Shown here: positions 37,249 through 46,867 of the stretch, piece by piece
Layout: each line of letters starts with the position of its first letter
Numbering within the stretch: position 1 is the stretch's first letter
Assembly (NCBI GenBank): GCA_017503575.1
Contig: JAFVSV010000053.1
Coordinates: forward strand, 1 to 64,000
Length of the DNA stretch: 64,000 bases
Reading direction: 5' to 3'
From: Alistipes sp.
GTDB taxonomy: Bacteria > Bacteroidota > Bacteroidia > Bacteroidales > Rikenellaceae
Position numbers and translations under genes: made by a program
The notes under the pieces: model-generated
The model's input: only the letters and a program-made list of their open reading frames with translations
Told to the model about the DNA's origin: nothing
Databases searched by the model: none

Positions 37249-38892
37249 ATGAAGAAGATATACACGCTATTAACCATCGTGGCATTGGGCATGGTCTCGT
37301 GTCAGGATGACCCTACGCCTACATTCGAGGGCTTCGAGGTGGATGATACGCAGATAGAGGCCGAGGCACGCGGTGGAGAGCATAAGATTACGATACGCTC
37401 GGAGAGCGAGTGGACTGTTCAGACGCAGGAGCCATGGATAATGGTGTCGCCAGCAAATGGCCGTGGCGAGGTGGAGTGCACCATAAAGGTTGACTCTACG
37501 CTCATGTACGATGCACGAAGTACCGAGATACGCTTTATGTCGGCGGGCAATATCCTTAACAAGGTGGAGGTCACGCAGAAGGGCTTTGAGCCAAATATCA
37601 AACCTACGAATGGAGAGGTTACCATCGACGCCTACAAGAAGCGTGACGAGAGGTGGGTAGAGGTTGAGATATCGACCAACGTGGAGTTTACAGCCTCGAC
37701 AGATGCCGAGTGGCTCAATATAAACGAACATACGCTGACGCTCGACCGCGGAGCTCGCCCCCGCACCACACGCCTACGCCTCGACTGGAAGATGAACTCC
37801 GACCCCGAGACGCGCGAGGCTACCATCACGCTACGACCCGACTCTATTGGCGAGCCCACGACAATCGTCATACGCCAGCAGGCAGGACCTCTTATCGAGG
37901 ATAACCGCGCGGGCGACTCATTAGCCGTGGTGACCATATACAATAAGATGGAGTGCTGGGCAGAGAACGTCATCTCGGATAAGACACCGATAACACGCTG
38001 GGAGTGCTTGCGTCTTTGGGACGCGGACGACGAGTCGCTACCCTGCCCCGAGGCCATTGGTCGTATTCGAGACCTCGACCTCAGCTACTTCAACACCGAG
38101 GATGGCATCCCCGTGGAGGTTAAACACCTTAAATATCTCGAGACGCTATCGCTCTTTGGCAATATAAACACCATGCTCAAGTACATCGACCTATGTCCCG
38201 AGATAGCTACACTCAACTACCTCAAGGCGTTGCGCATCGGTGCTATGGGTCTCGTGTCGCTTCCCGACAACTTTGCCGAGCTTGGCGACACACTCGAGGA
38301 GCTCGACCTCAACTCCAATAACTTCAACACCATACCAAAAAGCATCACCGAGGATAACTTTCCACACCTTAAGTCGCTAAACCTTACGGCAAACCGCCGC
38401 TCGTCGGTGAGCAACCTGCAAGGTGCTTCGGGCATAGGTCTCCAGGCCGAGAGCGACGCACTACGCCGCTTGCTCCTCTGGGAGGGTCTCGAGGAACTTG
38501 GACTATCGTATAACTATATCGAGGGCTCGCTACCTAACTTCACCGTTGGTAGGGATGGCATAAGAGCCTACACCGCGGAGGATGTCAAGGAGTATGGTGA
38601 CACGCTGAACTATGCTGTGGAGAATCAGCTGCCACGCATCCTGCCCAATATGCGTAGCTTGCGTATAAACCTCAACTTCTTCACAGGTAAGCTACCAGAC
38701 TGGCTACTCTACCACCCCCACCTTATGGAGTGGGGCGCCGAGACACTTGTCTACCCACAGCAGGAGAAGGGCATTGATAGCGATGGCGACGAGGTAGGCT
38801 TCGACAATGTCCCCACGTCGCAAGAGTACTACTTCGAGGCATACCCACTGCTTCGCGACCGCTATGAGTTTAACGATACAATCGAAGAGTAA
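37249..38892 (+). CDS. BACON plus leucine-rich-repeat lipoprotein
   Basis: The 547-residue lipoprotein has its cysteine in ALGMVSCQDD. Two BACON-type beta-sandwiches occupy residues 25-220 (SEWTVQTQEPWIMVSPANG and NVEFTASTDAEWLNINEHTL). A leucine-rich solenoid follows (LEELDLNSNNFNTIPKSI, LKSLNLTANRRSS, LEELGLSYNYIEGSLPNF, MRSLRINLNFFTGKLPDW). It looks like a shorter relative of the preceding gene product with a different N-terminal module. Its stop codon abuts the start of the protease gene (one base between them), so translation is probably coupled. Confidence 0.83.
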   Translation: MKKIYTLLTIVALGMVSCQDDPTPTFEGFEVDDTQIEAEARGGEHKITIRSESEWTVQTQEPWIMVSPANGRGEVECTIKVDSTLMYDARSTEIRFMSAGNILNKVEVTQKGFEPNIKPTNGEVTIDAYKKRDERWVEVEISTNVEFTASTDAEWLNINEHTLTLDRGARPRTTRLRLDWKMNSDPETREATITLRPDSIGEPTTIVIRQQAGPLIEDNRAGDSLAVVTIYNKMECWAENVISDKTPITRWECLRLWDADDESLPCPEAIGRIRDLDLSYFNTEDGIPVEVKHLKYLETLSLFGNINTMLKYIDLCPEIATLNYLKALRIGAMGLVSLPDNFAELGDTLEELDLNSNNFNTIPKSITEDNFPHLKSLNLTANRRSSVSNLQGASGIGLQAESDALRRLLLWEGLEELGLSYNYIEGSLPNFTVGRDGIRAYTAEDVKEYGDTLNYAVENQLPRILPNMRSLRINLNFFTGKLPDWLLYHPHLMEWGAETLVYPQQEKGIDSDGDEVGFDNVPTSQEYYFEAYPLLRDRYEFNDTIEE

Positions 38893-38893
38893 G

Positions 38894-40936
38894 ATGAAGA
38901 TATACGCAATAATAGTAGCGATGCTGGTGCTTTGTGGCGCCTGCACAAAGGATGTAGAGCCCACTGCGCCCGACACTACGCCCAACAACACCGTAACGAT
39001 ACCCGAGGGTGCTACCGAGGGTGAGATAATCATCAAGTTTAAGCCCGAGATGGAGGCTATCCTTGATGCTACGATGACGCGCACCGAAGGTATTGCCACA
39101 CGCTCGGGCATACCATCTACCGACGAGGTGTTGGAGATTCTCGGTGCCTACCACTTCGAGCGCGTCTTCCCCGTAGACCCACGCAACGAGGAGCGCACAC
39201 GCGAGGCGGGGCTCCACTTATGGTATATCGTACACTTCGACAAGGGCGAGGATTTAGCATCTGCCATGCAGCGTCTATCACAGCTTGGCGAGGTCGACAA
39301 GTTGCAGTGCAACCGCCCTATCGAGCGAGCCTATAACCCCTCGGCAGAGCCACACTTCATCAGCTGCGAGGAGGCTGATAGCCGCGCTACGACACGCGCT
39401 ACCGAGTGGCCCTTCAACGACCCCGAAATATATCGCCAGTGGTGCTACATCAATGATGGCACTGCCGACTTCGACCAGGAGTGGGCAGGCGTTACGGCTG
39501 GCTGTGACGCTGGCTGCGAGGAGGCATGGAAGCTATCGACAGGCGACGAGGATATCATCGTTGCCGTCTTCGATGAGGCTGTTATGTGGAGCCACCCCGA
39601 CCTTAAGGATAACATCTGGATTAACGAGGGCGAGGAGCTACACACTGGCGTCGATGCCGATGGCAACGGCTATGTAGACGACAAGTATGGCTACAACTTT
39701 GTGCGTAACAGCGCCGTGACATCGTGGACATCGAACGGCAGCACGGGCCATGGCACACACGTTGCGGGCACCATTGCCGCCGTTAATGACAACGGCATAG
39801 GCTGCGCGGGCATTGCTGGTGGCGGCAAGGGGTCGAAGGGTGTCAAGATTATGACCTGCCAACTCTTCGATGGCATGAACTCGGCATCGTTAGCCGCCGA
39901 GGCACGCGCCATGAAGTATGCCGCCGACAATGGAGCTGTTATCATGCAGTGTTCGTGGGGCTACCACTCTGCAAAGTCGAACCCCATCATGGGTTATATC
40001 ATAGGCCCCGCCACCGAGGAGGAGTGGGCTGCGATATACCCTCTCGAGAAGGAGGCATTGGACTACTTTATACACAACGCTGGCTCACCCAATGGTGTCA
40101 TCGATGGTGGTCTTGCCATCTTCGCCTCGGGTAACGAGTATGCCGCGCAGTCATCGTTCCCTGCCGCCTACTCGAAGTGTATATCAGTAGCTGCTATGGC
40201 TGCCGACTACACCCCAGCGTCGTACTCGAACTACGGCTCGGAGGTATGGCTCTCGGCGCCTGGTGGCGACATGGAGTACTATGGCACCCCAGGCATGGAG
40301 GATGATGCCTATGACGAGAGTGGCGTACTCAAGCAGCAGGGTGGCATCTTCTCGACGCTCGTAATCAATGGCGTTGCGGGCTACGGCTACTACGAGGGTA
40401 CATCTATGGCATGCCCCCATGTATCGGGCGTGGCAGCACTTGGCCTTGCCTATGCCAAGCAGCAACATCGCCACTTCACAGCCGAGGAGTACAAGCAGCT
40501 GATGTACGATACGGCACGCGACATAGACTCATACTTCACGGGCGAGAAGCTATACTACATGCACCATACATCGCCTGGCGCTACGCCCATAAAGATGAAC
40601 CTGGCAGATTACCGAGGCAAGATGGGACGACTGACCGATGCGGGGGCGTTGCTGAAGGCTATTGATGGTAGTGGCCGCGACATGCGCCTACCTAATATAT
40701 ATATAGCACCCGAGGCGACAACGACCATTGACCTTGGCGACTACCTCGCATCTAAGGCTACAGATGCCCAAGTTAACAATAGTGGTGTGGCCACGGTTAC
40801 ACTAAACGACAATACCCTTACCATTTGTGCAGTTGCAGCTGGTCAGACGACACTCACCATAACATGCAACGATGGCAGCAAGCACTACTCGACCATCACC
40901 GTGCGCAAGGGTGCCAACGACAATGGCATATTGTAG
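38894..40936 (+). CDS. Subtilisin-family (S8) lipoprotein protease
   Basis: The 680-residue protein starts with a lipoprotein signal (MLVLCGACTKD, Cys17). An N-terminal pro-like domain (EGEIIIKFKPEMEAILDATM up to about residue 150) precedes the S8 catalytic domain. Triad residues are Asp227 in VAVFDEAVMWSHPDL, His286 in GHGTHVAGT and Ser504 in GTSMACPHVSG, with the oxyanion Asn in ASGNEY. The Asp motif reads DEA instead of the common D(S/T)G. A C-terminal beta domain (residues 600-680) has TVTLNDNTLTICAVAAGQTT, like bacterial Ig repeats. It is probably anchored outside the cell and may cleave host or neighbouring surface proteins. Confidence 0.9.
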   Translation: MKIYAIIVAMLVLCGACTKDVEPTAPDTTPNNTVTIPEGATEGEIIIKFKPEMEAILDATMTRTEGIATRSGIPSTDEVLEILGAYHFERVFPVDPRNEERTREAGLHLWYIVHFDKGEDLASAMQRLSQLGEVDKLQCNRPIERAYNPSAEPHFISCEEADSRATTRATEWPFNDPEIYRQWCYINDGTADFDQEWAGVTAGCDAGCEEAWKLSTGDEDIIVAVFDEAVMWSHPDLKDNIWINEGEELHTGVDADGNGYVDDKYGYNFVRNSAVTSWTSNGSTGHGTHVAGTIAAVNDNGIGCAGIAGGGKGSKGVKIMTCQLFDGMNSASLAAEARAMKYAADNGAVIMQCSWGYHSAKSNPIMGYIIGPATEEEWAAIYPLEKEALDYFIHNAGSPNGVIDGGLAIFASGNEYAAQSSFPAAYSKCISVAAMAADYTPASYSNYGSEVWLSAPGGDMEYYGTPGMEDDAYDESGVLKQQGGIFSTLVINGVAGYGYYEGTSMACPHVSGVAALGLAYAKQQHRHFTAEEYKQLMYDTARDIDSYFTGEKLYYMHHTSPGATPIKMNLADYRGKMGRLTDAGALLKAIDGSGRDMRLPNIYIAPEATTTIDLGDYLASKATDAQVNNSGVATVTLNDNTLTICAVAAGQTTLTITCNDGSKHYSTITVRKGANDNGIL

Positions 40937-40939
40937 AAG

Positions 40940-41728
40940 ATGTGCAGGATGAGACACATAGCCCTTATGGTAGTGTGCCTTGTGGCGTACGATGTAGCCT
41001 GTGCACAGGTACGCACCCTACCCACACGCGAGGAGATAGACGAGGTGATACACCCCTCGCTGTCAACAATAGCCGAGCGTGGCATACGCGCCGATAGCAA
41101 CACAATCAATGTAGGCGAGGTGGATAGTAGTGAGAGTATTACCGTTAGCTTCACACTACGCAACAACACTAACCAGAGCATTGCGATAACCGCCCTCAAC
41201 TCAACGTGCAGCTGTCTGGATATAACGACGCCATGCCGAGTGCTTCATGGTGGCGAGAGCATGACGCTCGAGGCGATATACAACCCTGCTGGGCGCATCG
41301 GGGAGTTCGAGCAGATGGTATATGTTTATACATCGCTCGATGAGCATAGCCCCACCGAGCAACTTACGATTAGCGGCAAGGTTACCACTACCGACAGCTT
41401 TCCGCACCTACGCTACCGAATGGGAGCGCTACGCCTGAGTCGCACGACAGTGACATTAGATGGCGTAAAGGTGGGTGCCACGCGTAGCGAGCGCATAGTG
41501 GTGGCAAACAGTGGTGACAGCGACATAACGCTCGGCGCTACAACGACCATCGAGGGGTTGCAGTTTAAGGCTACGCCAGCGACACTTCGACCTGGCAAGG
41601 AGGGCGAGATTACGATAAGCTACACGCCCGAGGAGCTACCCTTGCACGACATAGAGACGGCATTAGTTGTCGAGGGGTGCGAGGCGAGACCCGCGGAACG
41701 AATGATTAAGATAACGATAAAGAGATAG
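40940..41728 (+). CDS. DUF1573 secreted protein
   Basis: The 262-residue product has a signal peptide (IALMVVCLVAYDVACA) and two ASH/DUF1573-type beta-sandwich modules: NVGEVDSSESITVSFTLRNN with ITALNSTCSCLDI and then KVGATRSERIVVANSGDSDI. The CSC triad in STCSCLDIT is typical of DUF1573. A second in-frame ATG (40949) starts MRHIALMVV and could be the true start. DUF1573 proteins are periplasmic or surface proteins of unknown role. It starts 3 bases after the protease stop. Confidence 0.85.
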   Translation: MCRMRHIALMVVCLVAYDVACAQVRTLPTREEIDEVIHPSLSTIAERGIRADSNTINVGEVDSSESITVSFTLRNNTNQSIAITALNSTCSCLDITTPCRVLHGGESMTLEAIYNPAGRIGEFEQMVYVYTSLDEHSPTEQLTISGKVTTTDSFPHLRYRMGALRLSRTTVTLDGVKVGATRSERIVVANSGDSDITLGATTTIEGLQFKATPATLRPGKEGEITISYTPEELPLHDIETALVVEGCEARPAERMIKITIKR

Positions 41729-41730
41729 AT

Positions 41731-42192
41731 ATGAGACTATTTAGACTTACTCTGTTGGCTACCATAGCCCTTATGACAACCCTCGCATCGTGCGAAAAGC
41801 CTGTGCCTATCGAGGATAATAGACAACCCGAGATAGAGGTAACCGACGAGGCGATAGATGGCTGCTGGCAGTTAACACACCTCAACGGTGCGGAGGCACA
41901 CGACGGTGCGGAGCTATATATAGACTTTGATGCCAAGGAGCACCGCTACGAGATGTGGGATAACATCGGCTCGATGTATTTAGTTCAGACCACTGGCTCC
42001 TACACCATCACCAAAGAGGAGGATGGCTCGTATACCATGTCTGGCACCTACGACAATGGCGTTGGCGACTGGAACGAGGAGTATCGCGTTGTGATGCTCC
42101 CTGGTGAGCGCATGCAGTGGTGGTCGCGCTCGACAAACACTTGCCTCCAGTTTGTATTTGCAGCGGAGATACCCGAAGAATTTTACAAATAA
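41731..42192 (+). CDS. Lipocalin-like lipoprotein
   Basis: The 153-residue lipoprotein has its cysteine in TTLASCEKP. After a short linker the sequence DEAIDGCWQLTHLNGAEA, followed by alternating strands, resembles the small lipocalin-like domains of Bacteroidota: an IxGxWxL opening strand, then YEMWDNIGSMYLVQTTGSY and YTMSGTYDNGVGDWNEEY. Such barrels bind small hydrophobic ligands in other proteins, but the ligand is unknown. It begins 2 bases after the DUF1573 gene stop. Confidence 0.75.
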   Translation: MRLFRLTLLATIALMTTLASCEKPVPIEDNRQPEIEVTDEAIDGCWQLTHLNGAEAHDGAELYIDFDAKEHRYEMWDNIGSMYLVQTTGSYTITKEEDGSYTMSGTYDNGVGDWNEEYRVVMLPGERMQWWSRSTNTCLQFVFAAEIPEEFYK

Positions 42193-42204
42193 TACATTAA
42201 TACC

Positions 42205-44634
42205 ATGAAACTAAATCAGTTATTAGCTACATTTATGGTAGCTATCGTTGCTCTTACTGCAGTAAGTTGCGACAAGGAGCCCGCGGAGCCTCCCGTTAAC
42301 AAGTCAACAATCGGCATCATGGAGCCAGAGTTCGATGCCGAGACCATGGCCGTAAAGGTTATGATCGCCCCATCGACAGACGCTACGGCGTGGTACTGGA
42401 GAGTTGAGGGCGGCTCGGATGCTCTCGACGAGGCATTCACCAAGGTAGAGGGCGCCGCAGCCCAGGAGGTTGAGTTCACTGCAGTCTACGGCGTGGAGTA
42501 CACAATCAAGGCCTATGCCGAGAATAAGGCTGGCCAGAGCGATATGGCCGAGAAGAAGTTCTGCGCTATGCCCGAGGGCGAGGTAACTATCTCAATTGGC
42601 GAGGTTACGCTCAACGATGATGACACGGTAGAGGTCACAATCTACCCCTCGAAGGCTGTAACCGCTTGGTACTGGGCTGCCAACATGAAGGATAGCGAGA
42701 AGGGCGAGTACACCAAGGTAGAGGGTAATGCCGAGCAGACCATCACCCTACCCTACGAGTGGAACATGACATACGAGCTATCGGTATATGCCGAGTGTGG
42801 CGAGATTAAGAGCGAGGAGGCTACCAAGGAGTACTGCTTCGAGCTTACAATACCCACTATCAGCGTATCGAAGCCACAGTTCGACGAGGCAAATATGGAG
42901 GTTACGTTCGTGGTGACACCATCGAAGGATACACACCACTGGTTCTGGAGCGTCAATGATGAGGTCACAAGAGTAGAGGGCGCAGAGAAGGCGAGCATCA
43001 GCTACAATGTGGAGTACAACACTGCATACACCTTCAAGTTTGAGGCTGCAAACAAGGCAGATGTTGCGCATGAGAGCCCTACGGTAGTTGAGTTCTATGT
43101 TATTGAGCCTGTAGCAGAGATTGCTATCGAGAACCTTACAGCATATACGCTCGACGCCGTTGTTACGAAGAAGGAGCACTGCGTGCGCTATGTAGCAGGT
43201 GCAGTACACACCTCGGCATACGACCGCAATCTATTTATCGAGCAGGCGCAGTCGTCGCTCGACCCCGATCCAAGCTACCCATTTGCTATCTTTAACTCGG
43301 CTACCGAGAGCCGCATATTCTCGGAGCAGAACTTGTTGCGCAACTCACGCACCGACAGCAACGAGAACGCAGGTATCACGCTTATCCCTGGCATATCGTT
43401 CACCATCGCAGTATATGGCGAGGACAAGGATGGCAACTACACCGTAACAACCAAGGAGGTGGTAATCCCCGCAGCAGAGATTAACGGCAATGTAGGCATC
43501 GCTATCGAGATGGGCGAGATTACCGAGACATCGGCATTTGCAACAGTAACTGCAGAGGAGCCATGCAAGGTGCTTATCGGCCTCGTAGACCCCGCAATCG
43601 CTGGTACTGACACCGACAATCCATTCTCGTTCGATGACGCAACGGACGAGGAGATTAAGAACTTCATTGCCACCACAGCAGTGGCCGTACCAATGGTATA
43701 TACCGAGCCTATCACTCGCATGCTCGATGACCGTCTCGAGATTGGTCACGAGTACTACGCCTACGCCATAGCCATCAAGGATGGTAAGATTGGCGAGGTG
43801 GCATACACCACATTTACCACAAAGCGTCCATCGCTTACGGGCGTAGCCAAGATTACTGCCGCTACAATCGAGGCACAGACATCACACGAGACACTCACCG
43901 TCAAGCTCACCCCAGACAGCAACGCTACGAAGGTACGCCTCTACGCAGCACCTACGGCTGACCACGCAGCATACGCCGAAAACCTTGAGTATGTGATGGA
44001 TGTCGATGGTTACCATAACTACCGTGAGGAGTATGAAATCGTTGATGGCGTGGCTACGGCCGTCATCAACATCTACCACCCAGGCGACGACTACTACCTC
44101 TACGCATCGGCCGTAGACTCAACGGGTCGTGCTGGCGAGATGGTATGCGTGGCACGCATGGCAGGATACGACACCGACTACTACACAACAATCGAGGAGA
44201 TTGTCGACGAAGGCGCACTCAGCTATGATGGTACAGGCACAGCGACGCTTACCGCATCGGATATCAGCGAGGCTGACGAGCGTGTTAGTGTGACACTAAC
44301 TGCCACTATGTTCAGCTCAAATGTCGACAAGGTGTGGTTTATGCGTCTTGCAAGCTGCAAGATAGATGATATCGAGAGCCGTGTGAAGACAAATCTTGAG
44401 GAGTATGCCGAGACAGGCAAGGTTAAGGGCTCGGTAAAGATTGTAAAGGAGGGCTGGGCGTATAAGTATGTCGACGACCTCGAGAACTCGTTTGACCCCA
44501 AGTACGAGGCACTATTGAAGTATGGCGACTCGTATGGTGGTGACATTGTCGTGATGGTCATCCTCGACACCGATGGCAAGATAAACATCCACAGCTACTT
44601 TGCTGGTGGTATAGGTGTTGTTGAGATGGAGTAA
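42205..44634 (+). CDS. Large lipoprotein with fibronectin-III-like repeats
   Basis: The 809-residue lipoprotein has its cysteine in LTAVSCDKE. Residues about 30-300 hold three tandem, clearly related beta-sandwich repeats, each with a W-aromatic-W motif (AWYWRVEGG, AWYWAANMK, HWFWSVNDE), a TKVEG or TRVEG turn and a YTIKAYAEN-like closing strand. More diverged fibronectin-III-like modules follow (YAYAIAIKDGKIGEVAYTTF, YYLYASAVDSTGRAGE). No enzyme motif is visible. It is the last gene of the cluster and ends at a strong terminator. It is probably a surface-exposed binding or adhesion protein. Confidence 0.8.
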   Translation: MKLNQLLATFMVAIVALTAVSCDKEPAEPPVNKSTIGIMEPEFDAETMAVKVMIAPSTDATAWYWRVEGGSDALDEAFTKVEGAAAQEVEFTAVYGVEYTIKAYAENKAGQSDMAEKKFCAMPEGEVTISIGEVTLNDDDTVEVTIYPSKAVTAWYWAANMKDSEKGEYTKVEGNAEQTITLPYEWNMTYELSVYAECGEIKSEEATKEYCFELTIPTISVSKPQFDEANMEVTFVVTPSKDTHHWFWSVNDEVTRVEGAEKASISYNVEYNTAYTFKFEAANKADVAHESPTVVEFYVIEPVAEIAIENLTAYTLDAVVTKKEHCVRYVAGAVHTSAYDRNLFIEQAQSSLDPDPSYPFAIFNSATESRIFSEQNLLRNSRTDSNENAGITLIPGISFTIAVYGEDKDGNYTVTTKEVVIPAAEINGNVGIAIEMGEITETSAFATVTAEEPCKVLIGLVDPAIAGTDTDNPFSFDDATDEEIKNFIATTAVAVPMVYTEPITRMLDDRLEIGHEYYAYAIAIKDGKIGEVAYTTFTTKRPSLTGVAKITAATIEAQTSHETLTVKLTPDSNATKVRLYAAPTADHAAYAENLEYVMDVDGYHNYREEYEIVDGVATAVINIYHPGDDYYLYASAVDSTGRAGEMVCVARMAGYDTDYYTTIEEIVDEGALSYDGTGTATLTASDISEADERVSVTLTATMFSSNVDKVWFMRLASCKIDDIESRVKTNLEEYAETGKVKGSVKIVKEGWAYKYVDDLENSFDPKYEALLKYGDSYGGDIVVMVILDTDGKINIHSYFAGGIGVVEME

Positions 44635-44646
44635 CGACACACAAAA

Positions 44647-44690
44647 CAAATAGTGCCCGAGGATAAACTCCTTGGGCACTATTTGTTTTA
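44647..44690. terminator. Bidirectional terminator between convergent genes
   Basis: A 16-pair stem (44647-44662 with 44670-44685, one G-U pair) has a 7-base loop and T-rich sequence on the plus strand (TTTTAT). It lies between the 42205 gene and the convergent 44702 gene and can serve both. Confidence 0.85.
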
Positions 44691-44701
44691 TCTACCAACG
44701 C

Positions 44702-46867
44702 CTACCACCAATGCTTATCTAAACAATGGCCATCGTAGTCGTTGAGATGGTCACACTGCGTCCTCACGATATCACCATAGTAGGTATCTGGATAGTCGAG
44801 GGCAACGGTGCGGAAGTTGCCGAACATATAGTGCATCTCGGCAGCCAACTCCCTATCATCAATAATTGATAGCGCCTCCTGAACCATAGCGTTAGCCTTG
44901 CCAATAGTCGCCTTCGTATGCGCATCGCTCCACCATGAGTGTGTATCGTATGTGTGGGGGACATAGCCATCGTAGTAGTGGGTAAGCTCCCAGCAACGCG
45001 TAAATGAGTTCTTGAGGCCTATGGCATAGCGTATCATATAACGCGCACGCACATTACTATTTGTAGCATTATCCATGGCACGCTCCAACGATGCCATCTC
45101 GCGAGCGAAGTCGAGACGGAAGTCGCCCGAGGTCTTGCGTACTCTCTCGAACTCGAAGGGGTCGTACTTCTGCGATACGTTCAGCCCGTAGTTGCTATAA
45201 TAGTAGTCCACCTCATTCAGATAGTGCTCCGCCTCGGCATAGCGCATATTACGCAAGCAGTGCGTACCAGCAATGTCGTAGAGGAAGTCTCTATCCAAGT
45301 ATGAGCCACGATTTAGTAGACGCTCAAGTTCTCCATTAGGAGTGTTTGCGCCTTCGACATAGGCGAGCACATCATCAATATCCGAAGTGTCGACAACCGA
45401 GAAGAAGAAGGTGCTATAATCCAAAGCATTGAAGCCATAGATAAAGTGACGATAGTCATTCAGCGTATCATAGCCCATGTCTATCCACTCGTAGTTATCG
45501 CTATCGTAGTAACTCTCATGGATAGAGGTGTTTGGTCTGAGAAGGAAATAGCTCGAGTAGTTGGCTAACTGCAAGGCACGAACACCATTGCCAGCCTCCT
45601 GATATCGCGGAACGAGAATCTCGTTGATTAGATACTGCATAGAGCTCTTCCAGTAGTAGAGACCCGTAGGGAAGACATAGAAGCTAACGGAGCTTGTATA
45701 GTTCATGTCCACACCATCAATATAGGCATAGTTCTTCTCCTCGAGCCATGTGAGCTGCTTGAGAAGTCGCTGTTCATACCTCTTGTCGAGCTTTGCAGTA
45801 TGGGCATCAATGATGATACGCAACACCTCAATAGACTCGCTCATAAAGGGTGACTTGTGAGAGTGCTCGGCGAGCATAAGAGTCCTATCGGCATCGTACA
45901 AACGACCCTCAAGATAGTAGATATATGCCGCCGTATAGTACCATATTGCAACATCACGGCCCTCCGAGGCGAGGCGCAACGACATATCTAACAGCTCACG
46001 AGAGTTATTGCTAAGCACATGGTTCTCATAGCCATTCTCTCTAAAGAAGATAGGCCCCTCCTCCTCGTAGACGATATTTACAACTCGCTCTAATATGGTG
46101 GGGTTATTTGGGTTGTTTCTATATAGTCGCTCCAAAAGTTCCACCTTGCTTATATCCAGACCCTCGAGCTGGGCGATATAGAGTATAGAGTTGATATCGC
46201 CAGCCTCGGCATACATATCGATAGCCTTGTCGACCTCGCCCGTATGATACAACGCGCCAGCGATATAGAGATAGGCGTGGCGGCGCATAGTATCCTCCAT
46301 AGGACGGCTCTCAAACTCGCGCTCCCACAGCTCGATACACTCGTCGTAGCGGCATAGCGTATACATGGCACGCATAGCCTGAAGCATATAGCGCGAGCGT
46401 AGACGCTCGTCCTTCGTGTTCAACGACACGTCGATAATCTCCTCGAGCGTCATAGGGCCACCAACCTTCATCGTGGGATAGTACCACAAAGAGTTATAAC
46501 TGAAACGCACAAACTCGTTACGCTTCGCCAAGAGTAGAAACTCCATGATAGCGGGGTCGTTCTCCTTAATCCAACGGGCAAACATATTGCTACCCGTATA
46601 ATGCTCCACAGCACACAGCGCTTCATACTCCTCGAGGGTCATCGAGTACACCACCCTCTCTATATCGTCGATAGGTATGTCGAGGGATGTCATCTGCTGC
46701 CAGTCGCGAAGATTGGCCATCTTCTTCGACTCTACGGCACTCTCATCAATCTGCTCTACACGGTACAACGCTGGGCTCGAGCAATAGTACCATGGGTAGT
46801 AACAGGCACGGCCTATCTCGGGTAGTAGCAGCAAGCTAATTACGGCTAAAAATCTGAGTAATCTCAT
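44702..46867 (-). CDS. Exported TPR-like protein, unknown function
   Basis: The 721-residue product begins with a signal-like segment (MRLLRFLAVISLLLLPEIGR) and continues as many short helical pairs. Several look like degenerate tetratricopeptide repeats (MRRHAYLYIAGALYHTGEVD, IWYYTAAYIYYLEGRLYDAD, DIAGTHCLRNMRYAEAEHYL). It is aromatic-rich, with many YY and WY pairs. I do not recognise a named family. The start at 46867 leaves a 32-base overlap with the upstream gene; an ATG at 46900 would enlarge it. The overlap suggests tight translational coupling with the 46836 gene. Confidence 0.75.
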   Translation of the reverse strand: MRLLRFLAVISLLLLPEIGRACYYPWYYCSSPALYRVEQIDESAVESKKMANLRDWQQMTSLDIPIDDIERVVYSMTLEEYEALCAVEHYTGSNMFARWIKENDPAIMEFLLLAKRNEFVRFSYNSLWYYPTMKVGGPMTLEEIIDVSLNTKDERLRSRYMLQAMRAMYTLCRYDECIELWEREFESRPMEDTMRRHAYLYIAGALYHTGEVDKAIDMYAEAGDINSILYIAQLEGLDISKVELLERLYRNNPNNPTILERVVNIVYEEEGPIFFRENGYENHVLSNNSRELLDMSLRLASEGRDVAIWYYTAAYIYYLEGRLYDADRTLMLAEHSHKSPFMSESIEVLRIIIDAHTAKLDKRYEQRLLKQLTWLEEKNYAYIDGVDMNYTSSVSFYVFPTGLYYWKSSMQYLINEILVPRYQEAGNGVRALQLANYSSYFLLRPNTSIHESYYDSDNYEWIDMGYDTLNDYRHFIYGFNALDYSTFFFSVVDTSDIDDVLAYVEGANTPNGELERLLNRGSYLDRDFLYDIAGTHCLRNMRYAEAEHYLNEVDYYYSNYGLNVSQKYDPFEFERVRKTSGDFRLDFAREMASLERAMDNATNSNVRARYMIRYAIGLKNSFTRCWELTHYYDGYVPHTYDTHSWWSDAHTKATIGKANAMVQEALSIIDDRELAAEMHYMFGNFRTVALDYPDTYYGDIVRTQCDHLNDYDGHCLDKHWW

